From positions 1-63,413 of the forward strand of contig JAHLWZ010000192.1 in the NCBI GenBank assembly GCA_020536535.1: 63,413 nucleotides of DNA, written 5' to 3'. A model generated the notes under the pieces. It saw only the letters and a program-made list of their open reading frames with translations, did not search any database and was not told the origin of the DNA. Below, one piece after another: positions 1 to 10,712 of the stretch; position 1 is the first letter of the stretch, and each line of letters starts with the position of its first letter. The position numbers and the translations under genes are program-made. The DNA is from Pelomyxa schiedti (taxonomy: Eukaryota; Evosea; Pelobiontida; Pelomyxidae).

Positions 1-169
1 TACCTCGATGCTACCATAATTGTGCGGAGGTCGTGAAGAGGCGTGTGGAGAATTCTCTTTTATTATGTTCGGTCTGTGGCCTTAAAAGGACCCACAATTA
101 GTCACCATCACCTCAGCACACTGGGTCTTGGTTTCTCCTTAGATTTTCTCCACTGGGTGAGAAGAATCG

Positions 170-2438
170 GTGATCGACTTGTGTGTGCTGGTGGTTGTTG
201 TTGTGTCTGACTGTTTACCTTTTCGTCAGTTACCTTCAATGAGTGGTGCTACACCCCCGGCGGTGGCGGTTGGAGAGTCGTCCGCGACCACGAAGCCCGT
301 AGCGAGTCGTTCTGAATGCTTTCAAATACACACCGCTTTAGGCCACCATAGTAATGGGTCTTGAAATATGACAGCTGGCTGTCAGAGTCTTCAATGAGGG
401 GATTAGGTTTGAGGTCCAGGCGAGGTGAGTCAACATGGGAAGCAATGATGTTGAAACCACGCTCTGAGAGCATTTTTAGGAGTTCAACCAGCCGCACAGG
501 AATGAAGAAAGAAAGTAATAACAACCAACTCCCTCGGTGCCAATAACGGCAAGCATAAGGTTCTTGCCCCTGAACGGAATGATAACCTTGTCACCAGGGT
601 GTAAGGCCGTGATATCATTTGACAATATCCTAAACCCTGCAGCTTCAGCCATTTTCGTAGCTGTTTTATTTGTTAGCATTAGTGACAACCCGGATCGATG
701 GCTAAATAGAGAATGTATAGAAAGAAAAAGAAAAAAGGAAAAGGAAGAAACAAACATAAAAACAGTTACCCTGCGTAATTGCAGACCTCTCAGTCTTCGC
801 AATGGACAAGAATTCCATGTACTTTGTGGCAACTGACTTTGCCTGCGCCCTGTCCACAGAATTCCACGCGGACCTCATGTCCCGCGTAAGTGTCTTCTCC
901 ATCGCGCCCAAACCACTTCCTCAATCGTCAGTCACACTGCAAAGATATCAATGGGTGCAAACACCTTTGGCTCTTGTTGGAGTTGTTGCTCTTAAGTCAG
1001 GGGAAGTCAAAGAAATCAGTTGACATTCGACCAAGTGTTGCTTTCCATGTAACTATTTACAAGGTGTCGGCCTTAAACCAGAAGATCCTGTTTTTGTCAT
1101 CCCTGATCTACTTCCACACTTGGCAACTAGACTCCAGGTGCACCTTTCTTAAGTGTTTGGAAATACTTACTCCTATTCTCCTGAAGTCAACAGCCACTAT
1201 GGGTGATATAATCAAAGGCGAACAAATGAATGTACTTTGCGGGTCAATACCTGTGGATGATGAAGGTGTCAAGGCAAAAATTAAGTTTACTGTCCTCGAG
1301 ACACTGAATAGAGAATACGGAGTTACTGAAGCCGATTTTGTATGTAAAATGGCTGCAATTTCCTTCACCTATGTTTTTTTTTTTTTTTTAGCTCTCTGCC
1401 GAGTTGGAATTGGTTCCTGCATTTCCACCGCGGTTTGTTGGATTTGACTGTGGTCTTATTGCTAGCTATGGGTAAAAATATCTTTTCACCACTTATCTAT
1501 TTATTTTCTTTGCAGCCAAGACGACAGAATATGTGCCTTTTCTAATATATCCGCAATAACCACTTTGACTTCTATTCCGTCGAGAACGGCGGTTGCTTTT
1601 CTAGTGGATAAAGAGGAAGTGGGAAATCAAGGTTCCACAGGTTTGTTGTTAGTCGATTTACATCTTTTATTGAGATTTCCAGGGATGGATTCTATGACAC
1701 TTTATCACCTACTGAGCAAGCTTGTTTATTTAACTGACAACACTGGCCGTACCACTGAGGTATGAGTCCATGCACTCACAATCAACTAAAGGCAAAAGTT
1801 AAGGGTCCGAGAAATTCTTTCAAGATCGTCTGCACTTAGCACTGACGTTACTGCTGGAGTAGATCCCAACTTCCGCGAGGTATATTACCGTGTATTCCTT
1901 TTGCTTTTCACTCTCAATCAGGTTCACGAAATGAAAAATGCAGCCAAATTAGGTTTTGGGCCGTGCTTCATGAAATATGCCGGTGCACGTGGCAAATCAG
2001 GCACAAACGACGCAGATGCAGAATATATAGCAATGCTTCGTGCCCTTTTTGATACACATAACGTTGTCTTTTCCTAAAGGTTCTTTTTACTGCTAAGTAA
2101 TAACCCGTTATTAGGTCTCTTGGCAAATGGCAGAGCTAGGAAGGGTATGTCCATAAACAACAAGCAACCCAAAAAAAAAAAAAAACCCTCAAACCAAACT
2201 GATTCTAACACAAAAAGGTCGATGAAGGAGGAGGTGGAACAATAGCACCACGCCTGGCTTCGTACATGATCAATACCATTGACCTCGGCCCTCCTCTGAT
2301 TGGAATGCATGCTCCCTATGAACTATCTAGTGTTGCAGACGTGTGTATCCAGCAAACAACAGCAATCTTCTCACGTATCCACAGCTCTACCTTATGGTCA
2401 AAGGCTGCTCTGTATTCCTGCAGCATTTTAATCCCTAA
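170..2438 (+). pseudogene. M18-family metallo-aminopeptidase gene, interrupted by an internal inversion
   Basis: Product would be an M18 (aspartyl aminopeptidase / aminopeptidase I) zinc exopeptidase that removes N-terminal residues from peptides. Plus-strand exons from about 940 on carry the family landmarks: YQWVQTPLALVGVV, a Gly-Gln-Asp-Asp-Arg stretch, VDKEEVGNQGS, GVDPNFREVHEMKNAA, VDEGGGGTIA and IGMHAPYELSSVADLY, supplying the usual D, EE, D and H metal/catalytic positions. The last exon ends LQHFNP with TAA at 2436-2438. The N-terminal middle part (SHVDSPRLDLKPNP, HYYGGLKR) lies on the minus strand inside 307-915. If that block is flipped back, the exon ending AAGCG joins ATATCAATGG across an intron and reads KRYQW, so everything needed is present. 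Start is ATG 170, or the in-frame ATG 239 (MSGATPP). As assembled, the gene cannot give a normal product. Confidence in the family is high; whether this is a real rearrangement or an assembly error is open. Confidence 0.82.
307..915 (-). other. Inverted ~609-bp segment inside the M18 gene
   Basis: Reading the minus strand from about 911 gives M18 N-terminal sequence: AMEKTLTRDMRSAWNS, then KYMEFLSIAKTERSAI, then after an intron GDKVIIPFRGKNLMLAVIG and GFNIIASHVDSPRLDLK. The flanking exons (239-306 and 940 on) are on the plus strand. In the second copy near 52.28 kb the sequence corresponding to 306 is joined directly to the sequence corresponding to about 914, which gives the uninverted order at that junction. 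One breakpoint falls in coding sequence after the codons for TKPVAS; the other falls inside the intron that follows YYGGLKR. Confidence 0.85.
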
Positions 2439-2478
2439 TGAAAGCCGGCCTGTTTTCTTCCACACATGAATTAAACAC

Positions 2479-2484
2479 AATAAA
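2479..2484 (+). other. Putative poly(A) signal AATAAA of the M18 gene
   Basis: AATAAA lies 41 nt after the M18 stop codon, before the convergent AGGF1-like gene. The position fits a polyadenylation signal; there is no transcript evidence. Confidence 0.4.
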
Positions 2485-2527
2485 AAAGTAAAGCCTAGGC
2501 TTTTTCTTTACTTTTTGTATCAACTTA

Positions 2528-5118
2528 TCAAAACCCCAGTCCCCTTCTTCCAATAGGCATAGAAGGAAGTACAGGGGCAGTGGTTCCGTGCTCATCAGCA
2601 CCAAGGCCTTGACCCTCCTTCCACCCCATGCCACTCAGCATCCTGTATCCTTTGTTGTCACTGGTGAGAGCGGCACCTTGATCCGTGGTGGGGGGTGTTG
2701 ACCCATCCTCACCATAGAGGGTTCTTCTCTTGGGGTATGAGCCGGGTTGCTGTTGCTGTTGCTGTTGTTGAGCCGGAGTTGCTCCATCATCCTCAGTGGA
2801 ACCAAGTTCTCTACGAGCCTGGAGTTGTGTGTAGGTCTCTTTGGGGTACAATCTTCTTCTCTTGGCGGCCCTGTCTTCATACTTCTCCTTGCGGTTGACT
2901 GTCAGCTTTAGTTCGGTACGGGTGAGGGTCTTGACATTCTTTTTCAGTACTTCCACCCATTCGGAGGAAGATACTTGAACACCTCCGAGGTTGTATGTGG
3001 GATGAGAAGATGATGTGCAATTAGAAGTTGACTCTGCGGGAGTCGGGTTGGCGTCTGGCTTTTTTTCCGGGTGTTCGAAAGTGATGTCAAACTTGCCAAT
3101 GTGAATGACGTCACCTGAAAATCGTTACAGTTGACACATATTTACAGGGCAGTATACCGGGATACAACCTCAGCTGATTTTCAGCTGGGGAGGACTTGTT
3201 GTACGTCAATTTAATGTCATTGACATAAGTGCCGTTCCTGCTACCAACATCAGATCTATGAAGCAGCTTGGTGTAAGTTTACTGAATTCAAAAATTAAGT
3301 CTTGTCAAACTGGAGAACTTAAAATAATAAATAACTAAAATGGAAGGCTCTCAGATACATCCGGAAGTAGTATTCCCAGAATAAGCTCTCATAAGTCATG
3401 GATGCATGATGCTTGCTTACTTCAACATCACGTAGAACCACATCGCATGAAGAAGAACGACCAAGTTTTATTGTGCAAGGGTGCCCTTCCTGGTTTCCAA
3501 CAGATACTTTCTGGTCAGGCAACTTCCCAGTTGTATCATGCACAATCAGCTCCATCACTGGTCCGCTTTCATCACCATCATCACTTGCATTTTCGCATTC
3601 CTCCTTAGTACTTGGTATTCTAGATCTTCTAACACCATAATCAAAATCGTCGTTGCATACAACAACTGCCGCTGCAGGCAACACCATTGCATACTGCCCA
3701 GAAGCTGGATTCCAGTGGTAGGCAACTGGCGGAGAACACGAAAAGTTTGCATGAAGACCACTCTTTGGGTCCCAATGAAGCTGGGTCTCAGTATCGTAAT
3801 AAATTCCTCTCCCCCAGTCAAACACCATTCGCGCAGAGTAGGCTTGTTGTTGGGATGGAGATTGAGGTAATGGAGGTGGTGGTGCTGGAGATGCTAGAAG
3901 GCGCACACGAGAACCATCCCTTTGGAGTTGTGTTAGTTCATAGTGATTAGTGTTGAGTACTGGCATCATTTCCCCAGTTTGAGGATTCCAGTGAAAACTC
4001 AGAGTTGTTTTTTTGTGAAACCAGTATAAGTTGGTGCTGTCGTCGTAGTCAAGTGTACAAGGTGATGCAGGAATGCAATTTACATGTGATACAGGCAAGA
4101 ATACATGAGTTGTGGGGTGAAGGTGATAGGAAAATTTGGTACTGGTGGCATGAAAATAGAGATTTGATTCTTTGTGGAGCTCATATTCCGGTTGTGCTTT
4201 AGCTGAAGAACTGGTGTTATCTTCAGAATGGGTACTTTGAGGTTCACTTGCTGCTTGAGTGTAATTATTTTTTCCTTCTTGTGTTTGTCCATGTTGTTGC
4301 GGTGGCTGTTGTTCTTGCTGTTGAGTGCTGGGTTGTGATTGCGCTGTTTGTTCTTTTTGGGGCTGTTGTGGTTGGGGTTCCGTAAGTTGTGCCTCTTTCT
4401 TTGGGCATGCGTGGCTACTAGACTGAGGTTCGTGTGGAGGCACCACAGCCAAAATTTCAACAGAATCTGAAGAGTCCGTTTCCGTTGGAGAAGTCTCCTG
4501 GTTCTCAGGTGGGTTTTTTGGCAGGTCAGATTGTGTAAGTTGGCTTGGATTTGGGGAGCCCGGAATAGAAGTGGTAGAGATTTCTTCCGGAGGTTTCAGT
4601 TTGTCAGGGGGTTTATGAGTGTTCGGAGGTTCTTCCTTAGGGCTAAGGGGGGATTGTTCAGGAACTGTTTTGGGTCTTGTGCCCAACGGAGGTTTTTCAG
4701 TGGAAGCCTTCATACGGGGCACAATGGGCATGAATAAAGTCCTTGATGGGTTCCAGTGATACCAGCAACAAGTGCCCACGTGGAAATACAAGTCAGAACA
4801 GGAATCGTAAGAGAATGCCACAATTTCGACGGTCTTACTGCGAGAACCGGAATTGGTCGTAGGGCAGGTACAACAACATGCCGCCGAAGACGATGTCGTT
4901 GTTGGAGCACCATTATTCAGGCGAGGGTTTTGGGAGTAAACTTTTCTATGAATCGCAACAGTAGATGAACTATAAGACGCGGAATTGTGGCACACGCAGG
5001 GACACATCGTGGTGCTCCCTGGAGGAGGTGTGAGTGCAGCCGTGACCAGAGTCATGTTTTGTGGTTGTCCTTCCCCGCCGGCGGTACTTCCACACGAACC
5101 ACTCTCTCTAGTCGCCAT
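2528..5118 (-). CDS. AGGF1-like protein: OCRE repeats, FHA domain and G-patch
   Basis: Related to AGGF1, a nuclear protein whose OCRE and G-patch domains are typical of RNA-processing factors. The first exon (5118 to about 3360) encodes a Cys-rich N-terminus, at least four OCRE-like repeats (about residues 102-134, 310-350, 356-392 and 428-480; typical pieces are YDDSTNLYWFHKKTT and FHWNPQTGEMMPV), a Pro/Gln-rich disordered stretch between repeats 1 and 2, and the start of an FHA domain (IKLGRSSSCDVVL, VSKHHASM). Following exons complete FHA (DVGSRNGTYVND). The last exon has poly-Gln and a G-patch (GYRMLSGMGWKEGQGLG) and ends RRGLGF. Domain order OCRE-FHA-G-patch is that of AGGF1, which usually has one OCRE block. 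It converges on the M18 gene with about 90 bp between stops and diverges from the next gene. Confidence 0.88.
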
Positions 5119-5288
5119 TGTTGTTGCTTGCTTTAAAACACACTCCCCACCCTTACGGTGTCCAACACCACCACTTCTACGTGGTTTGATTTTTTTGAAA
5201 AATGATTTCTTTCGGGGCTTGTTTGGCGATTTGTAGTGCAGGCAAGTGCTGTCAAGGTGTCAAACGGTAGACAACAACAGTAAAAATA
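5119..5288. promoter_or_regulatory. Divergent promoter region, AGGF1-like / R3HCC1-like
   Basis: The 170 bp between two opposed start codons must hold both 5' regions. No TATA box or other named element is clear. Confidence 0.4.
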
Positions 5289-6670
5289 ATGAGTGCAAAG
5301 GCTCCCGTCAAGCGACAAACAAAAAAAAAGCCGAGGAAACCTCTCGTGGTCCACATCTCGCTCGACGGGTGCGTGTCTGTTTCCAAGATTAACAAGGACG
5401 GCGGTGCTGTGGTGGAAGGCGAGAAAAACGACACGCAACGGCAGTGCCCAGATCTAGGCGCGACTGCCACTGCCGAAGTTGAAACACTGAGTACCACTTT
5501 GGCGGCGCTGGACGTTGGGGGCGATGTTACTACGCCGTGCTCAGAGAAAAAAGAAGTCAGTCCGGAAGTAAGTGCACCGTGTGCTCTTCCAACATCAGAG
5601 CGAGATTTCGGTGGTGCCACAGACGAAAATTATTCTACTGGTGCTAATCCAAACAAATCTGTACATGATGGAGATGAACAGTCGAGTGTGGCCATATCTT
5701 GTGCATCAAGCGAAGGTCTTTCCATGATACCCCAGGCAGTGCAACCCCAAGTTTCTCCCTCGAAAGCTGTCCTGCACGAAAGCGAACAACCGGCAACATC
5801 CGACTCTTGGGAAGATATTACAGATTTTTCCCGGCTACAGAAACCAAGCACCAGTACAAATTCTATCTCCAACACTGGGAGTGGTGTAAGAAAGAATGCT
5901 GCATCCTCAAACAAACCATCAAGTAGCATCCTTAGCTTTACAACCAACCCTCAACTTTTTTTCCAAAGGAAAAATCAATACTCAGGGACAAGTAAATCTT
6001 GACCCTGGATTGGCGTATGATTCAATGTCTCCAGTAGCACAAGCAGCTCTGAAGTCCAACGGTATGCTTCTTCACTTTACTGCTGGAATATTTCAATACA
6101 ATAGTTCTGCATCTTTCCTAAAACGATCTTTTTGAAGCCCCTGTAAATCTGCAACATATACTATCACTGTATGATATTTCACCCAGTACAACACACGCGG
6201 CCATTGATGAAGTCCTGGCACCTTATAAAAATTTTGGATACAGGATAAAGTGGGTAGATGACAATCACGCGGCTCTTTATTTCCGAGCACCAGCATTTGG
6301 TTTTTTTCTACTTTTTTTTGTCGCCAACTTATATTTCCACAAGCTGACCATGCGCTGAAGAACCTGGAAGGAAATGGGGTATTCAAACTGCGGAGGATTA
6401 GCGAAGCTGATGAAAAAACACTCAGCACGATTGACACAGGTATCTTCCATGACATCAAAACATAAAACCCACTGGTTAGTTCCTAGGTACTTGACTGGTG
6501 AGAAGCCCCGTCCCTTTGCCACAAACACCTCCGTCGCCAAACGCTTGATTGGTGCATCCCTGCACCGACCAGATATCTACAAATCTCGTTCCACCCTGGA
6601 TTCTACCTCCACCAGCCGTGCAACTCCGCAGCACGATTCTTGGGGAGAGGATGAAACAGAAGAACACTAA
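5289..6670 (+). CDS. R3HCC1/R3HCC1L-like protein with C-terminal RRM-like domain
   Basis: The first exon (from ATG 5289) encodes a basic start (KRQTKKKPRKP) followed by about 220 Ser/Glu/Thr-rich, probably disordered residues. After short introns come LDPGLAYDSMSPVAQAA, then a compact domain around 6140-6420: LYDISPSTTHAAIDEVLAPY, FGYRIKWVDDNHAALYF, and GVFKLRRISEADEKTLS. The pattern LYDxx...F.IKWVDDxHAL.xF...K.R.lSea is the conserved C-terminal block of vertebrate R3HCC1/R3HCC1L, an RRM-like fold. The last exon ends DSWGEDETEEH with TAA at 6668-6670, an acidic tail. No R3H domain is visible in the N-terminal part, so only the C-terminal domain is shared. The biochemical role is not established; RNA binding is an inference from the fold. 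Confidence 0.75.
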
Positions 6671-6931
6671 CTGAAAGCAAAGGTGTTTCCCAGTCAAAAA
6701 AAAGAAGCTCATGGTTAATTGAATTCTATTTTAAATATTCCCGATAAGCATGACAAGGTTGGCTTTCTTCCCTGATTTGAAGATAAATAGGTAGGTTCAA
6801 AGTGACAATTCCAAGCCTTGGCTTCCTGAAAAAAAAAGAGGCTGTACTGTCTCTCTGGGGGCTGCCTGTCTTGTAGTCTATTCATGTGTGTGTGATATGG
6901 TTGTTCCCATATCCTTGTCAATGCAGTGTAG

Positions 6932-8634
6932 TTAGGATGTGAATATAAACAGGTTGTTGTGGCATGTGACTGCCATGAGGTTGAGGCTTGGGTGGTATGT
7001 GAGGTGCATCACTTTGCGTGCCAGGTCGAGTGAGTCAGCGTTGATTGTTGGCGGCTGTACTCGTTTGGGAGTGGGCTTGGGTTGAACCCGGTTGGCGTGG
7101 AGCAGTGTGTCATTGCTTCCATTTATCTCAAATGACCGGAACAGTCTCCCGTAGCTTCCGGTCATCATTTGGCTGTATTGTGGTGATGATTGGGTGGGTG
7201 GTTGGTTGGAGGGGCATGGGTGGAGGTATGGCTCACCTGGAATCCCCGTTGATTGCGCAGTCGAATTTGTCAAAGATGCTCTCTGATTCGTACAACTCAG
7301 CAAGCTTCGCTTTGAGGTAGTCGTGGACATGAACAACTTTGACAGGATGACTCTCCATGTTGATATCCCAGAGCTGTAGCAATAAAGAGTTATCGAGGAA
7401 TGATGTTTTTGCTTTTAACTACCTTCAGGGTCATAAAATCACGTGACACCATATACCGTCCATCCAAGCTAAATTTGAGGTCGCTTATTGACACCGTTAT
7501 ATCAGCAAAGAAGCTGCGGTTGCCCGTCTCAACTTGCTCAAATACTGTATAGTTTCATTAAGCAAAGACTGATGGAGATCATTCTCTGACAACCTTTGGA
7601 GGTACCAGGGTCACATAGAGATGACTGACGCAAGTCACCCAGCCGTATTACACCCTTTGAAGTGCTGTATGCAAAAAGAGAACATTGGGATGGGTGGAAC
7701 TCCGCACAAGTGATTACTTCAGAGAGCTCTTCAAGGTTTGAGGGTTTAATATCAACAATATCTGTTTCTTGTCAGTTTCATTCAAGTAGATGATAAGGGA
7801 TACTGAATGTTTGATCACTGTGGGTCAAATTCCATAAATTTATTCGCAGGTCATCTGCTGAAAGAAAGGTCTCTTGGTCACTGCAAGAAAAGTTAATTTT
7901 GCACCATTGTGTGGATCGACGTCACCTATTCACGGAAATGGAATGTACGTGGAAGTTGTGTGCATTACTATAGATACTACGGGCTGTAGCCATCTTGACG
8001 GTCTCCCCGGTTGGAACAGGGTGCGGTACTTGAACACACCCAGGAGCACCAGGCTTTTTCTAGTACCAGGGTTTAAAAAAAGAGGGAGTTCATCTAGAGC
8101 TTACCACAAAGTTTTTCGGTTTTCTTTCAAAAACTTTCCACAATTTTATGGTTTTGTCTGTTTGATAAAGTGTAGTGACATATTTAAACAAAAAATATGG
8201 AAACCATTTGTTGTCAGTAAGTGATGTGCTTCAGACCTTCGATGCAAGAATCGAATTTTGTTTATCTTTTCTTCAATGTCCATACTTTTGAGATAATCAA
8301 ATTCTAACACATGGCTTTGAAACTCTTGGCAAAATTTAAATTCAACTTTGCATCCAGGATCAGAGCGATTCCTGCTCTTATCCTAGGGAAGAGTTATGAA
8401 AAAATGCCAGCACATTCTACAAGGAAAGAAAAAAAAAAGCTCCAGGCTTTTACTTTGGTGTCATCTCTTTTGAACATAACAATACGTCCACCCTTGTCAC
8501 CAGCAGCAAGGTACTCTCCTGTACAGTCGAACTGCACAGCGCTCACAATATCCGCTGTTTTGTAAAAAATGGAATGTAAGTTGAAAAAAAGGGTTCCACA
8601 TAACAAACATAATTTGGTGTTTGATTCCAGAAGC

Positions 8635-8678
<44 letters not shown>

Positions 8679-8929
8679 GAACACAAAGACAAACACACCA
8701 CACCTTCTGGTATTGGCTCGTTCGGGTTTTCTATCCCACCAAAGACTTGATTGAGCCGCCATTCCATAATGGCCTTTGCGGGGGTCGATCCCCCGCTCCC
8801 TCCCGTTGTAGTCTTGCTCCCACCGCTGCTACTAGCCGCGCTCGGCGTCGACGAAGACGGCGGCGTCACAGATGGTGGCGTACCCACTGTGGGTGACGCC
8901 GAAGTCGATCTCTTGGATGTATCGGCCAT
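6932..8929 (-). CDS. PP2A regulatory subunit B55 (PR55), WD40 protein
   Basis: B-type regulatory subunit of protein phosphatase 2A: a seven-bladed WD40 propeller that selects substrates for the catalytic subunit in cytoplasm and nucleus. The N-terminus from ATG 8929 is a Ser/Thr/Pro-rich extension of about 50 residues, then the family start [16 protein letters not shown]. The next exons read [34 protein letters not shown], then [20 protein letters not shown] and [10 protein letters not shown], all close to the B55 consensus. The last exon ends [12 protein letters not shown] and NNLFIFTS, matching the last blade. Many introns of under 100 nt; one of them carries an AAT microsatellite at 8635-8678. 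The N-terminal extension is longer than in animal B55. Confidence 0.9.
8635..8678 (+). repeat. (AAT)n microsatellite in a B55 intron
   Basis: About 14-15 perfect AAT units in a row, within the first intron of the B55 gene. Likely length-polymorphic; no effect on the reading frame. Confidence 0.95.
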
Positions 8930-9309
8930 TTGTTCTTCCTTTTTTGTGTTAACAGTTTGGTGGGTAACTAGTTACATGGCTTTTTTTTTTTTCGCACCCT
9001 TTTGTGTCTCTTAACCACCACGGACTTATGGTCGTCGCTTCAGGGCGGGATTGTATTTATTTTATTTTTTTTTCTTTACGCTTGGTGTTCCGTCCCTTTG
9101 TGTTGCGAAAAAAAGTCACAGCGTTTTTGTGAGTTTGATTTTTTGATTTGATTTGGTGATGGAGTGTCTGGCGTGGAGGGATTTCTTCCCGTCCCTCTTT
9201 TACCAAAGTGCATGTGTGATTTGATGGGGGGGGGGTTGAGTTTCTTTCCTGAAGGCTCTTTGGCGTCTAGTTGGGACGAAGAGCATTGTTGTTGCGGTGG
9301 TGTTTGTTG
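8930..9309. promoter_or_regulatory. Intergenic region upstream of B55, downstream of DCN1
   Basis: 380 bp rich in T-runs on the plus strand and a G9 run near 9225. It should hold the B55 promoter and the DCN1 3' UTR. I see no gene and no named motif in it. Confidence 0.4.
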
Positions 9310-10440
9310 TTAGGAAGACATGGGTGTGGTTCCTGAATGTTTCTTGCCTTTGGACTTGGTTTTGGATTTGCTTTTCGGGGGTGTGCTTGTTGTTGTAGTG
9401 GTTGTGGTTGAAGATGTTGCAGAGGTGGTAGTTGATGCAGCTGCTGTTTCTTTCTTCTCCAAGGTATAGTCTACAAAGTCATCAAACATGATTGGCCCTG
9501 TAAGTTTTCCCACAATGGTTAGAGGGTGAAAGGTGCATGATATGACAACTCACATGCTTCATTTTTGTTGTAGTCATCCATACTCTTGATTTGACGAGAA
9601 AATTCCCAGAAGCACAGCCACTGGTCACGTGATATGAACTTGATGTTTGAGTCCTTGTAATTTGGTTAAGCCACTAGGAGCAAATGTATATCACAAGGGG
9701 GAAAATTACCTTGACGAACTGTGCAAAGGACGCGACATAAGGTGACTGTGGAAGAACAAGCATCAACATTTGTGTAGCTGTCTCGGCATCGACATGCTTC
9801 TTAGCTTCGCCTTCAGCACAAAACGGAAATGCCCATCTATACAGTGCGAAGTGCTGCTCCGGGTCCTGTTGAATCTCACGCCACATATTTTCTAAGGCCT
9901 TCTTAAGAGCCGGTCCCGTTGATACACTGCGATTATGTATTAAAAACAAGCAAAACAAAGCAGCACTTACTCAAGTTTCATGAGGCCATTGACAAATTGG
10001 TCCCTTGTAATCAAGCCCATTGTGCCAGCCTCAAGTTTCCAGGACAGAATAAGGCCCTCTACCTTTGATTTGGGTTTGTAAGAGAGAAGGTACCAACTTG
10101 CACGGTACCTTTGCTGGGTCTATTTTCGCGGCTTCACAAAAAGATTGGATTGCAGAAGGCCCCATTGAATCTGTCAAGGGGTCTCTGTATTTCTCAAACC
10201 AAGCAGTGACAGCGACTTCCAGCTTAGGGGGTACAGTTCTTCTCGATTTATTACTTCTATCATCCAAATCAACCTAGACACCAGAAAGATGGCAGGGGAA
10301 AAAAAATTTTAATAAACAAATAATAGTGCCTTCATAAGAAGTGAGAAGGGGAGTACAGTTTTATTAGCGGACTGACGTTTCCGGGAGGACGTCGAAGCAG
10401 CAGTCGTAGATGTCGTTGCTTTTCCCTTCTGCTTCTTCAT
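9310..10440 (-). CDS. DCN1-like (DCUN1D) cullin neddylation factor
   Basis: DCN1 proteins are scaffold-type E3 ligases that help move NEDD8 from UBC12 onto cullins, activating cullin-RING ligases. Exon 1 from ATG 10440 encodes a basic, Ser/Thr-rich start (MKKQKGKATTSTTAAS) and is spliced to VDLDDRSNKSRRTV. The next exons give AVTAWFEKYRDPLTDSMGPS and KIDPAKVPCKLVPSLLQ, then GLITRDQFVNGLMKLE, and then the potentiating-neddylation (PONY) core: LKKALENMWREIQQDPEQ, FALYRWAFPFCAEGE, KFISRDQWLCFWEFSR and WPIMFDDFVDYTLEKK. No N-terminal UBA domain is visible. The C-terminus is a Thr/Ser then Lys-rich tail. It is divergent from UCHL5, 272 bp away. Confidence 0.9.
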
Positions 10441-10712
10441 TGGTACCAACGCAAACACCGCACACACCACCAGGCGTAACGAAGATGGAAAAAAGAAAAA
10501 GCGCTGTCAGATCTCGAATTTTTATTAAATCTCTTAAAAGCAAGTTATTTCTCGTCGTTTCGACAGGAGAAATTTCGGCTTCTGGCACACGCTTTCCCCG
10601 GATCATATGCTCGAGCAGAATTAATTGGTTCCTCAGGCCCAACGGATCCTCTCAGTCCCGGTTTTCAGTCACGTTCGTACTTCTGCCAAAACCAAGCCCG
10701 ATCTTGATCAAA
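10441..10712. promoter_or_regulatory. Divergent promoter region, DCN1-like / UCHL5-like
   Basis: 272 bp between two opposed start codons; no recognisable element. The shared promoter would allow joint control of two ubiquitin-system genes, which is an inference only. Confidence 0.35.
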
